A stretch of DNA of 64,000 bases, taken from assembly GCA_030533445.1 (NCBI GenBank), contig CM060082.1, positions 32,321,817-32,385,816 of the forward strand. The letters are read 5' to 3'. The stretch's first letter is position 1. Each line of letters starts with the position of its first letter. This DNA is from Cyprinodon diabolis. Taxonomy: Eukaryota > Chordata > Actinopteri > Cyprinodontiformes > Cyprinodontidae. Shown here piece by piece: positions 10,478 through 22,024 of the stretch. The notes beneath the pieces were generated by a model. It was not told where the DNA came from. It worked only from the letters and a program-made list of their open reading frames with translations, and did no database searches. The translations under genes were made by a program, and so were the position numbers.

Positions 10478-13425
10478 CTGCAACAAACATATAATCAAAG
10501 GTTACACCATCACTTTACCGCAATAAGAAGGGTATAATTAGAGCACAAATCTGTCTCACTAATTGCTAGGTTAATCAGAAAATGAAGTCTGTCATTTGCC
10601 TGAGTTTTATTGTTCAATCAGATGTCCATGAATCTGACATTTTTATTTGATGTGAGAGGATCAGGAATGTGTGATGTTTAAGATTGTACAGTGATTCTGA
10701 ATAATTGGAGGGTATCTTGCATTTAATAAAATAAAACAAGTCATCAAAATATTGAGTTTAGGAGTTTCTTAATACTGCTGTGCAGGTTTGTTTACTGTTC
10801 ATTCATTTCATTCTACTGAAGTGTTGTCATTTGGATATTTTAGTAATACTGTTAAACAGCAGGTAACTAATAGTATTTCTACAGTACAAGCTATAAAAAT
10901 GCCTAATTGACCAGTGAATGGGCAATATTCTGGAAAACAGCTTTTTTATTAGTATCAATTAACATTGGTAAAATAAACTTTTATTTCTTTATATATTTAG
11001 TTTATTTCCGATAAAGACACACAGCTTAGTTTTTAAGTTTCAGTGCCAAAAAAAACCCCGACTAAACAACAAGTACAATTTTATAGGACAAAAATGGATC
11101 CTGATTGTAAAAGTTTCTATTTTCTAAGTGATTCAACATACAGCGGTGTAATTAAAAAAAGACATTTTTATCAGATTTCTAGATTTTTTTTTTAACTGTT
11201 TACCTTGAAAACAATGTGGAAGAATATTCTGTCACTGAGTTCAATTATACATAAATATATTCTAGAAGGAGTGGGGACTTTTGTGTGAATAAACCTGTTA
11301 CAAATCAATTAGACCTGCCTACTTAAACCGTTATTAAATGTTTATGAACATATATTTTCCAATAGACAATCAGTAGCCTGTAGGTTACAACTTTTGTCAG
11401 ATTTTAACATAAACTCAGGGCTTTCAGCATAATTTCAGAAATCTGTAACTGTGACCAAACGTTGCTCTAACTTTTAACACACATGACCCTGGAATCATGT
11501 GAAAGGATTTGGGGCCAGTTTTTTTTTTTACCGGTATATGCTTTGCATCAAATTATTTGCTACCAAACAATTTTTGGACCTTTTAAAATCCATCGATACA
11601 ACTTAATAATTTGAGAAAAGCCAAGAAAGACTAAAAACATTGGGTGTCTGGTAAAATCAGCGAAAATTGTTTGTATAGGCAGAGGCGTATCCAGAAAATT
11701 TTTTATAAGGGTGGCCAGGCAATAATGTACACTGAGGAGTGGCCTGAAAGTAGATCGGATCCAGAACCTCAGGGTCAATCTGCACTGTTCCAACAGGAAA
11801 ATTAATGAGCAAAATATCCATATTTTCTGAATAAAGACAAACTATACTTTCCTACAGCCTTTGCTAACAAATAGGCAAATATATTCAAACATTCGTGCTT
11901 TCTAGATAATAGCTAAAGTGGATAACATTCTTTCAGGTTTGAGTTTTGGGTGAACATCTTTTCCATTGTCATTACTTATCTACGTTTATCAGTAATCATT
12001 CTGCATAAAATTGACATTAACAAGTACTAATATCTACATAAAATTATTATTTTATATGTTTTATTAAAATAGCTGTTTATCTGTGATTTCACTGAAGACT
12101 CCTTGCAGAGACAGATTTTATCTTTACCCCATAAAACACAAAATCTAGTTCTGAAAAGAGCATGAATTCTGTGCTTATCATCTTTAATGTTAGTATATTG
12201 ATGAGCACAATTAACCACAGTTTGTTTGTTGTCAAGTAATTGTTAATATATAAAAAATTTAAATATTTTGAATATTCCACTTGAGAGTATTACTGTTGCC
12301 ATCATCTGTATTAGAGGGAAATAAATGGTAGGCAGTGGTGGTTCTAGACCAAACGGGGCCAGAGTGTTTTTATGGGGGGCCGGAAAAGCATGAAATAAAA
12401 AAAAAAAAGGGCAAGGGATTCAAATATATTAAGATAGCTGCATGAAGTTAAATTTCTATTCAATTAGGTTTAATTGAAATTCTATTTCACATTAGGTCAA
12501 TATACATTCATAATTTGGGAATTTTACATATTTTTCACTTAATTTACGTTAAAATTACTGTTTTCTATAAAATCAGAATTAGAACTCAAGAAAAACTGAT
12601 ACATTCAGCCGTTAAAATGAGAACAATTTGTTTTGAAAAAAAGATTTAGCAGATGAAAACTGGGATCCTGTCTCAATACCACTAAAGGTATCCCCTTATT
12701 GTTTTTTTAAATAATTAGTAAAACAGTATTTGTAAATATAAGATTTGAAATAGATCCAAAAGACCTATCAGTAACCATTTCTGTTCCAGCGCATATCATC
12801 ATTAGAATTTCTTTGTGTATTATGTCTTCAGCAGAGGGGCCAAGACATGATCTACAGGGGCACTGGCCCCCCATCTAGCTCCGCCCCTGTGTAGAGGACC
12901 TCGGCTTTAAGCTTTATTGACTAAAGCAGATTAAAAACTGCACACTAGATGAAAACACTTGTTTGTTTGTGGAAAGACACAGAGCGGTGTGTCCTTTAAG
13001 AGGCAGCCTCTGCTCACAGGTCGGGGGCCATTGTTTATCTAAGTGTGCAATCGGTCAGCGCTGCAGCAGCAAACATTACTATTGTCCACGTATGCTTTAC
13101 TGTTAGCCCCCCCCCTGTCCACCCATAGAGTTAAAGATTTGCAGCAGTGCGCAGTAATTACCAGCCACAACAATGGCTTCACACTGACTGATCCCGCAAA
13201 AAAAAAAAAAAAAAAAAAAATCTTAGGCCAATCAGGAAGTAGGAACAAAACAGTGAAATATGGCAGATCATTAGAGCACGCAATCTGGATGAGCTGGAAT
13301 CAAGGATTGCATGAGTAATCATCGGAGTCATCATGTTCTTGGTTGGAGGCTGAGTAGAAACACAGGCCCTCGGGTCTTTAAGAAGCGTTTCAATAAACGC
13401 AGCAGAGCCAGATAGGGAAGTTTAC
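10478..13425. other. dap: DAP intron 1
   Basis: A 2.9-kb phase-1 intron, mostly AT-rich unique-looking DNA. It holds an hAT-like MITE at 12334-12889, a left-end-like fragment of a similar kind near 11671 (AGGCAGAGGCGTATCCAG), and an A-tract near 13199-13220. No exon-like block was seen. Confidence 0.75.
12334..12889. mobile_element. hAT-like MITE (CAGTGGTGG..CCGCCCCTG ends)
   Basis: The left end reads CAGTGGTGGTTCTAGACC and the right end, read inward on the minus strand, CAGGGGCGGAGCTAGATGG: imperfect terminal inverted repeats with CAG..CTG tips. A GGGGGGCCGG block lies inside the left end and GGCCCCCC inside the right. The 556-bp interior is AT-rich with no open frame. The 8-bp flanks are only partly alike, so the target duplication is not secure. 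Confidence 0.6.
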
Positions 13426-13480
13426 CTGCAGGGAGATGTCCGCCTTTGGTTTCCACCTTCTCCTTTGGGGGCGACGACAT
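13426..13480 (-). CDS. dap: DAP exon 1, start codon (death-associated protein)
   Basis: The ATG at 13480 starts MSSPPKEKVETKGGHLPA; the exon ends after one further base (G) at a GCAG/GTAAAC donor, phase 1. Human DAP begins MSSPPEGKLETKAGHPPA. Ser3, followed by Pro, is the second mTOR site of the human protein and is kept. An in-frame upstream ATG at 13531 would add 17 residues with no counterpart in DAP, so the downstream start is chosen. Exons 1-3 together give 66 residues of a protein usually near 100. Whether this is the dap1a or dap1b type cannot be told from this much sequence. Confidence 0.95.
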
Positions 13481-13700
13481 GTCTACTCTGATGTACAATC
13501 TGCTGCGAACAGGAACCGAACCGTCCAACACAGTAAATCCCTGTCTTATTCTGACCGAAACTGTGCACTACTCTGCTATCTGGATCGTCAACGTGGCTTT
13601 TTCCTGAGCATTGTTTAGAAATGATGCGTGATGACGTCGGGCGTGACCGTAAAAAAAACGCGCTGACGTATAGTCGTACGTGGCTGGCTTATTCTTTGTG
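13481..13700 (-). promoter_or_regulatory. dap: DAP 5' UTR and promoter region with CRE-like sites
   Basis: Directly upstream of the DAP start codon lies a stretch richer in CpG than its surroundings. It contains TGACGTCG at 13632-13639 (seven of eight bases of a CRE palindrome) and TGACGTA at 13664-13670. No TATA box is evident at a clear distance. The transcription start is not determined. CREB/ATF binding is an inference from the motifs only. Confidence 0.45.
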
Positions 13701-14011
13701 GGGATTACATATTTTCTAGCAGTTTTTTGTGTTAAATTGTTTAGGACTTAAATCGAGCATTTGTTGGAATCATATTGTCGCATCAAAATAAAGCTTCAAT
13801 ATTAGTTGATATATTTTTTTTGGGTTTTTTTCCCCACGTTTTGCTGCTTTGTTTTTTGTCTGTACTGTTTTATTTCTTTATTTCTTTATTTTTCTTTATA
13901 GCATTATGTTCAGCTGTGGTTGTTTTTAACTGCTTAAGAAATAAAATTGGACTAGATTGCACATGACATGATCTTCCTAAGGGGGGAACAGATTTAAAGG
14001 TATAGTGGAGC

Positions 14012-14982
14012 ACGCTCTTTTTCTGGGTGGATCATCAAAATAAGTGGTCCTCCTAACTGTCAATCATTCTGGTGATATGTTTACATATTTACATAAGGCC
14101 GTCCTACGTGCTCGTTCCTATTTTCACTTACTGGTGGTCTGACGGTGGAAAAATAGCAAATCCTGTTTTGGAAAGTAAGCTTCTATGAGCAATGCAAACA
14201 GCAACTTTTAAAAAGAGCGTGCACGAGGAGAAATGGGCTGGTGCCCATGGTCGTGCATGCTCTTGCACACGTTCAGCGGGTTAAGGGTTTTGCAGCCTCT
14301 CAGGACCACCTCCCAATCAGGAATCATGAGGTCCGTCGTAGGCAAATCACTCGGTGCGCATGCGCAAAGAAGAATTCTTCTGTAAACACAGAAGCATGGC
14401 AGGGATGCAATGAGTGAAATGCAGTTCTGTCTGTAAAATTGACAGTCTGTAGTAGCCACATTTGTTCATCCATGTCTTTGTCCAAATACGTCGTCGCCTT
14501 TTCTTTTCAGGGCTTTCAACACAAAATTGCACAAATTACCAAGGCAGCGTGTTTCACTCTAGTGAGCTTAATATTCCCCTTCTATTTGTTTGGCTTCCAG
14601 ATAGACTAATCAGAGTAGCTCCATCTCACTGAGGAGCTGAATTTGACGTGGTTTTTAGTCGTACAGTGTGAGCAGGTAGATCGCATGAGAGCGTCGGGCC
14701 GAACATAAATCTGGAGGTGTGAGCTGTAGCTGCGTGCAACGACTGAAAAAAATCGCACAGTGTACGCCCGGCTTTAAAAGTTGCTGTTTGCATCGTTCAA
14801 ACAAGCTTACCTTCCAAAAGAAAAACTGCAGTTTTTCCACAATGTCAGACTCACCACCGGTAAGTGAAAATGGGGATGAGCACGTAGGTCGGCCTTCTGT
14901 AAACATATCACCAGAATGATTGACAATTAGGTGGACCACTTATTGTGATTATGCACCCAGAAAAAGAACGCGGTCTTACTTT
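14012..14982. mobile_element. Foldback / long-TIR DNA element
   Basis: The arm at about 14012-14211 is repeated in inverted orientation at about 14776-14982. Shared blocks, in order, are CTTTTTCTGGGTG, AATAAGTGGTCC, TGTCAATCATTCTGGTGATA, TACGTGCTC, ATTTTCACTTAC and ATGCAAACAGCAACTTTTAA. The arms are roughly 200 bp and about 80% alike by eye. The 560-bp centre has no long open frame and may contain a second small element (CAGTGTACGCCCGGC near 14758). Class is uncertain; a non-autonomous DNA transposon with long terminal repeats fits best. It lies about 300 bp upstream of the DAP promoter area. Confidence 0.75.
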
Positions 14983-15245
14983 CACTGTTAACCATTGTCT
15001 GGAGTTCTGCTTTTCCTGCCACATGTTTTCCTTGAAGACGGTAGGTGTCCACTATCATTCCATTTCTTATTTATGATTTTAACAGTTATAAACCAAATTC
15101 TCTGCAATCTCCGTAGATGTTTTCTCTGCTTGACGGATACTATTGATTTCACCCCTCTGAAATAGGTGTTTTCTACAATCACAGGATTCATTCAACATGG
15201 TTGTTTAAGAAATGAGAAGCAACATGACGCATCAGTTGGGGATAC

Positions 15246-16367
15246 AGGGGTTGACGTTAAGGATTTTTACCACTTGCCCAAAGGGCAAGTGACTTTCACA
15301 TTTCATTTGCCTAGAAACAATTTTTACTTGCCAAGTATAATGTTTGATAAATATAGTTCCTAATATTCATTTTTTTATATATATCAATGAAACATGTTTG
15401 TTTTTTAAATGTTTTTTGTAATTCAGTATTTTTAAGTTTACAGGTTCCTGGTGTGTATATGCATGCATCAGATAATGAACTCAAGCCTACATTACCGTGT
15501 TAACATGCCTTTCAATCCTTTGCTTTAAACTGTTGTGTGCTTGGAAAAATATAAATTGTAATGTTAAAACTTGACAGGTTAAAAACTTAAGATAAATCAC
15601 AAGACAGAAGTCAATGTCACAAATGAATAACTTTTATTTTAGAGTCACCGTATGTTTATACAAGATAATACTATTAATATAATGTGACTTTTCTAGACAA
15701 TCATTATACATAGTTATTTTATACAGGGTTTCCACAGTCTTACATCATTTCAGAATTCCCTGACTTTAACTGACTCAGGATTAGTTTTCCCTGACAAAAT
15801 AAATGCAGCAACACGACAATAATAACATAACAGGTCACCAATTTAACATGTTTAGTTCTATAACATTTAAATGCACCTCTCCAATGTCTGAGAGAAAAAC
15901 ATTTAATGAACCTTTTTTTAATGTCTGACCTGCATCACTGTACAGAAGACTGCCATATGAAAGCCATATTTACACTGTGCGCATGGCATACAATTATGCC
16001 AATTTTCCTAATCCCTGACCCATAATTTTTGATCTAGGGTTATCTGGGTGGTGTCTGAAATGGGTGGAGTGAAAAAAATGTGTCTGATTTGCACAAATTC
16101 TTGGACAAAAATCATGCCATCTGGCGGAAAATCACGCAGCTTTTTCAAATCATGGGAGAATGTGTACAAAACAACAAAAATGGTGCCGGCAACGCTTCTG
16201 GGTCGTTTTCATTGAATGTCGGTGATTTTAAAGTAATTTTGAGTGATAAATAATTTTTTTTGCGATCTTTGCACTTGCCCGGCGGGCAAATGCAATGAAA
16301 TTTGTACTCTCCCAACAATAAAAACTACTTACCCCGGGAGATTGGGCGATGGTTAACATCAAGCCCT
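15246..16367. mobile_element. MITE-like element with CTTGCCC-rich ends
   Basis: The left end reads AGGGGTTGACGTTAAGG and then CACTTGCCCAAAGGGCAAGT, a short palindrome. The right end, read on the minus strand, gives AGGGCTTGATGTTAACC, with CACTTGCCCGGCGGGCAA close inside. The sequence GGGATAC occurs immediately outside both ends (15239-15245 and 16368-16374), a likely target duplication. The 1.1-kb interior has no coding potential. It resembles non-autonomous hAT-type elements of fish, although a 7-bp rather than 8-bp duplication is visible. Confidence 0.65.
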
Positions 16368-16374
16368 GGGATAC

Positions 16375-19300
16375 ATAATCAGGCATACAGTAATTATCCG
16401 GTTTGAGGTTTGTATGTATTTGCTTCGTTAATACCAGGTAGCAACATTTTTTTTTTTTACCAAGCAGTAACACATAAAGTTCAGTTCTGGTATTATCTGC
16501 CAAACACTTGTTCCCTTTTTGATGTCTTTCCTTTGTGGCTTTTCATCAACTAAGAACAACTAAGATGTCTTTATTCATGCATAACTTTGCAATATTGCAA
16601 AGTTAATGCTGGCCATTTTTTCAAACACAACCCATTTATCTCTGTAATGTCCTCCAGGCTCATGACTCTACCTACACAAAGCAAAGGCTTTTCTATGGAG
16701 TGATCTCCCCCCTAATGAAGGAGCCTAATTCCATCTCCCACCAGCAGCTCTGCTCATATGCCAAAGAAACAGTGGGATGAGCAAAAAAAAAAAGGTAAAA
16801 AGAGAATTGTTCTGTGTCTTGAGGACAGAGAGGCTGGGCTGAACTTTGGTGACCGCATACGTTCTGCTTTAACACCATTACACCGCAGCTGTTCATTAAC
16901 TGGCTGTCACGAGAGAGTGGTTGCAGATCTGCAGGCGAAGTTGGTTTAATGGTTAATTAGGAAAGGCTGAAAAATGTTTTAACAAGTCTGAAGATGAAAG
17001 TTCCAAGTTATGCATTTGTGCCTGATTCCATACATGGGTAACCACTGAAGAGCAAATTTAGCACAGTTAGAATATTTAAATCGTTGCAATATGTCTAAAG
17101 AGGACTGGCTCTAATAAATGTGCATACATTTGCATACTTACATGTTTTAGTCAGGATGAATATGTGTATGTGTTTTTTTATACTGCTGCATGCAGGTCAG
17201 TTAGCAGCTCTGTTAGCACATAATTGTTGCATGAAGAGGCAGATGCATGTTTCACACAGGCCACCAGGACATGACATTTAACAGACAGTAATATGTCTAT
17301 TTTTTTTTTTTATTAAAAGCACAGGGTTTAAAAATGGAATTAATACTTTTGTATCGGATGTAAGCTGATGCATACATACATAGGAAATAGACCTGGTAGA
17401 GCAGAAGTGGTCTCCACTAATTTACCCCTGCACTATAAGAATATGTTACTTTGGCATGAGTCTCTGCAGAAGGTGTTGACAGCCAATCAAAAGGGCCAAG
17501 AGTTCACTCTCAGGTCAGCATGAATTATGCTCACTAAAAGATGGATTCTAATGTGTTATTTAAATATTTTAATAATCCCCTAATTAAATAAGACATGGTG
17601 ATAAAAATTAGGCCATAACACGCTGAAGGAGAGACAGCTCAAATTTTTGCTCATATCTAATATTACCTTCTGAGACAGTTGATATCTCCTTATAATGCTC
17701 TTACAAGATTTAGTTTAGTTTAACTTCATTAATTGTTTCTAAATAAGCAAACACCTTGATTTAAATAGTGTTAATGTGGTTGACTTTATGTACTATAAAG
17801 TGTAAAAAAATTATCAAAGGATCCATTTGTGATACATTTTTGGATTTGTCAGTACAACTAAATAAAAATAAAATTTTAAGGTGCCGTTCAATCACGTTTG
17901 CTTGGGAATCTGATCACCACAGCTTGCATTAACAAATGCATGAGTATGTGTGCACATATGGCCACTAGATGGAAGAATGCAGCTTCGCCTTTGGGTTGCG
18001 TGTGTGGGAGTTTCTGTCCTGCAGATTCATCATCACTGTCACTCATGCAAAGCTTAGTCTGTGATGTCCCAAAAAAAACTGAGGAGTCACCAACGCGATC
18101 TGCCCAACTCAAAGAGAAAAGGACAAGTATTAAAGCCACAACTTCAACTAATTCCCCCTCCCTGTGACCTAGTGATTTTCCATCCAACCTATTTTCTGTT
18201 CCAGGCCTCTTCTTTTCTCTGACTTTAACACTCATACTCACATTCATAAAAGCGATCATTACCATTGCATGAAAATAGATGGCACAGGTTCAAACAGCCA
18301 TAGGTGAAATCCTCTTCAGATGTCAGTGATCGCAACACCTGCCCATGGCTGATATGACTCCTTCTTTCCCTCTGCCTGCCTGTGTGTGTGTGGGTGTGTG
18401 GCCTTGCCCTATGAGAGGAGCACTCTCAGTGACGGCTAACAGAGACAGAATGAGGACGTCACAGGTGAGTGAATTTGTTCAAACTGACAGATGTACATGC
18501 ATTTTTTCCCTCTCTCATACACACACAGACACCCACACACACTCAGTTGTATCTCAGACACACATACCTGTGTTCTCATCCTTGCTCTTCCCCTCAAACA
18601 GACACTCTTGGGTCTGTGGGAGCCAGCTGGGGCCTCTGCAGCAAAACTATCACACATGAATAACCAAGGCTTTTCCTTTGCTCTGCAGCATTGACTATTC
18701 AATACCTGACAGGGTGCCTTATGGTGTGTAGTCTCTCTGTGTGGGTATTCCCAGATGTGTGCAGGGGCTTGCGCTTACTTGAATGTGTCAAAATCAATCA
18801 CTATCACATTAAAAAGGGGAAAAGTGAGAGGAGTTACAAGAGAGGAGTCAAGGAAGCATCAGGTTTTGTTATTGCTTTCACCTAAAAACACCTTGGTCAT
18901 CAAGCAAGCCTATTTATAGTATTAATGGAGACTTAACACAAAAGTACTGTATAACACAGAGGTAAGGGGAGGAGTTCAAAATGTTGTTTTTAAACCAGGT
19001 ACTGTATAGTTTTTAGACTCCCATACTTTATTTCTGTTTTCTTTTTTAAATATAGTATTAAAATTAAACTATTGTTTAAATACAACTAAGATATTAGGGG
19101 TGCTTGGATTCAAAAATGGGCTAAAATGATTATGGTATAATGTACCAAAAAAAACTTAAGTTTATCAAACCATTAAGTTGTTTCATATTTTCTTTTATCA
19201 GACTACAGATCTTTATGTATTTGGATTCTATTATGTATCAAAATGAATCATTATGTCATTCTGAATAGTATGGAAATGTAGATGAGGTTTGCCAATTTTC

Positions 19301-19878
19301 TTGTGAATAAAAGTCTTAAAAGTGTAGCATGCATTGATTTTCACTTCACTTTATTGGGAAATTCCTTATTAAACAAATCCTTGGAATCATTTGCACTTTG
19401 AAGTCACTCTTATGGTAATAATACACTTGAATGTACAATGTTATACACCAACAAAAAGTGACAATTTGCATTCAGCATCTTAAAGCTAATACGGTTTAGA
19501 GCCAGTTATCTATGCAGTTGGATTAAAGGAAAAATCTGTTCAGCAAGGAATAACCAGTGGGTCATTATTAATACATAAAACAAATACATTTGTGGTGATT
19601 TGATGAATTTAATGTTTATTAGTGAAAAAAATAAAAAAACATATTTTCGTCGCGATCACCGAGTCCGGGAATGGCCATTTTTGCTCAAATATAGTAACAC
19701 CTCACTCCTGACATCTTCTGGCAGTGACGTCACGGTGCCATAAGCCTAGTGCCATTCTCCCCGCTTTACAAGCAAAATCCATGGGAACTACGAGGTACAT
19801 CTGCAATTAACAACAATTATTTAAGATTTCAAAAGGACTTCACAATTGAAATTTATGAGAGCTATAGTTTAACTGACC
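16375..19878. other. Intergenic DNA, nothing recognised
   Basis: Unique-looking intergenic sequence between the DAP promoter side and the CTNND2 3' side. Open frames at 17888-18265 (minus) and 18345-18659 (plus) have no recognisable domain; the latter runs over a CA-rich stretch (18520-18570). No RNA gene was seen. Confidence 0.55.
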
Positions 19879-20092
19879 ATGCCCAAGTGCATGGTAGCAG
19901 GATGTTGCAATACATTAGGCCAAAATTAGAAAAAAAAATTTGTCATTTCCTTTCCGATTCATGATCCTCCAAAGTGTTTGTCGTAGGATTGCCAACTTGA
20001 AGAACTTCTGGCCAGAGAAAAAACACTTCATATGTAGCCAACATTTCAAAGTAGAATGTTTTCAAGATAACTTGGATGATAGCGCGTTGTGA
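19879..20092 (+). pseudogene. THAP zinc-finger domain relic (P-element/Kolobok-type or host THAP pseudogene)
   Basis: An ATG at 19879 opens MPKCMVAGCCNTLGQ, matching the start of THAP domains (Met-Pro, then Cys-x4-Cys), followed after a stop codon by ISFPIHDPPK, which fits the conserved Phe-Pro segment. After a shift to the next frame the sequence reads RIANLKNFWPEKKHFICSQHFKVECF, carrying the Cys-x2-His pair and the trailing Cys-Phe of THAP fingers. One stop and one frameshift break the ~70-residue domain, and no downstream transposase or host domain is readable. THAP domains bind DNA and occur in vertebrate THAP genes and in P-like and Kolobok transposases; which source applies here is unknown. 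Confidence 0.7.
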
Positions 20093-21857
20093 CAAACACC
20101 AGATACAGCATTGGGACTTGCTCAACAGCCGATACCGCACCGTGAAGTCACAAACCGATATGTGGCAGTAGTGTTCTTTGACAACCATGGATGTAAACCA
20201 CATTCAAATGAAATTACTCTTAACTAAAAACACTTATCACTTATTGAATAGTATGTAATAATTTCATACTTAGTACTTTCAGGAGTTTGTATTCTGAATA
20301 TGACTAGACTTTCCTTATAAGTATATCTCTATTCTATTCTTCAATTTGGACTATTAAATGTCAGTGATACTCTTTGATATAAACCATTTCATTTTAGCAC
20401 CTACTAAAAATAAAAAACACTAAAACAGATTTTACATAAGTAACATCACTTGTTTGTCTTTTTTTTGTTCTTGAAAAAAAACAGACACACAAAAAAAAAT
20501 TACTAACTCAGTTTCTAGACCAAAAACCAAGAAAGAAAATGATGTAGAAGACTATGCATAAGGCTAGATTTCAAGACCCTTCTTATATTAGGGATGTGAT
20601 ATAACTTATTTAAAAGAGTCTCTGTTCAATAAAAATCTGATCATTTTATTATTCCAATAAAATATTCAAATTTATGTCTCTTACTTGTAGGTAAAAATAA
20701 TCTTTGGGGTAATTTTAGTGGGTGCTTTTGGTTTGATGATTTCTTAACAAAGTCCCCTTCATGTGCTCCTCAGGGATGGTTTATGTTAATGTTTGTGCAT
20801 TCCAACACATTAATAAAATTAGAGAAGCCTGTATCAAAAATAACTATTAAGTAGTCTATCTGCTCCATAGCCAACATGTGGCTCTTTTTGGTGCAGTGCT
20901 AAATTGTGTTAACCAGCAGTCTGCACAGGTTTTGGATGTCATCTGCAGAAAAGTGATAATGCTCTATTGTGAGTGATAATATCTGTTGTGAAAAACCAGG
21001 GAGCTATGCCTGTCCAAAAACATTGTTTTCCATCTGAAACCATTCTCAATGTAAGTGCTTTATCATTTACAATGTCATCCAAAACGGGTCACTCCATTGT
21101 TAAAGAAGACAAGTGTTTAACTGCTACTTTTGTGGATTGACTCTATTGACTACATCTTTGCTTCTTTGTCAGCCATTTCTTTAATCCCCTGAAGACATGG
21201 AGTAGACAATCAAAGCATAATCGAACAGTGACAACATCTAGAAAGAGAATTATAAAGTCAATAACGGTATAAATGACCATAATATTATTAAAATAATTAC
21301 AGTATTTCACTGGATTCCAGTTGGTATCAGCAGTATTTTAACATTGTGGCAACCCCTCGATTGACGAGTTATCCTGTTTGTGTTGTTTTTTTTTTCTTTT
21401 GCAGGAAGCATTAAGCTGATTAAGCTGTACCTGCCCTTTCCACCAAGTATAATCTATACCCTGTTTGCTCTCACTGATTATTTGGTAGATTTAGCGCTTT
21501 CACCTGCGGAGTGATTTTACAGAAGTTTCTTTTTTTTTTTTTTTTGCAGGATGAAACTTTGTTTTGGGAGAGGAAAATAAACTAATTTGGAATCTGGTCC
21601 AACATTGTCTGTCTTCTTTTTTTCAAAATCCTAACAGTTGTGTTGCGACACAGCTAATTAAAAAAATATACAAAACACAGACAAGAAAATTGAATTGATG
21701 ATAAAAACATATTGATTTCTGATCATTGTGACTGCTGACTGAACAGATGAAGCACCAGGATTAGCATGGTTGTTACCTTGGTCTGGAGCAGTTTAGCTAC
21801 ACAATCACCATGCTAACTATGTGTTACTGCCAATTTAAGGCTTAATTGCCCAGTTTA

Positions 21858-21903
<46 letters not shown>

Positions 21904-21967
21904 CCATCCATCCATCCATCCATCCATCATGTCGAGGTCCATATATATATATATATATGTAAAAAAA

Positions 21968-22024
<57 letters not shown>

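Noticed and set aside
13481..13531. In-frame upstream ATG extending DAP by 17 residues
   Set aside because: The DAP family starts at MSSPP; the extension has no counterpart and is more likely 5' UTR.
17888..18659. Open frames of 125 (minus) and 104 (plus) codons
   Set aside because: No recognisable domain; part runs over CA-rich sequence and codon use looks random.
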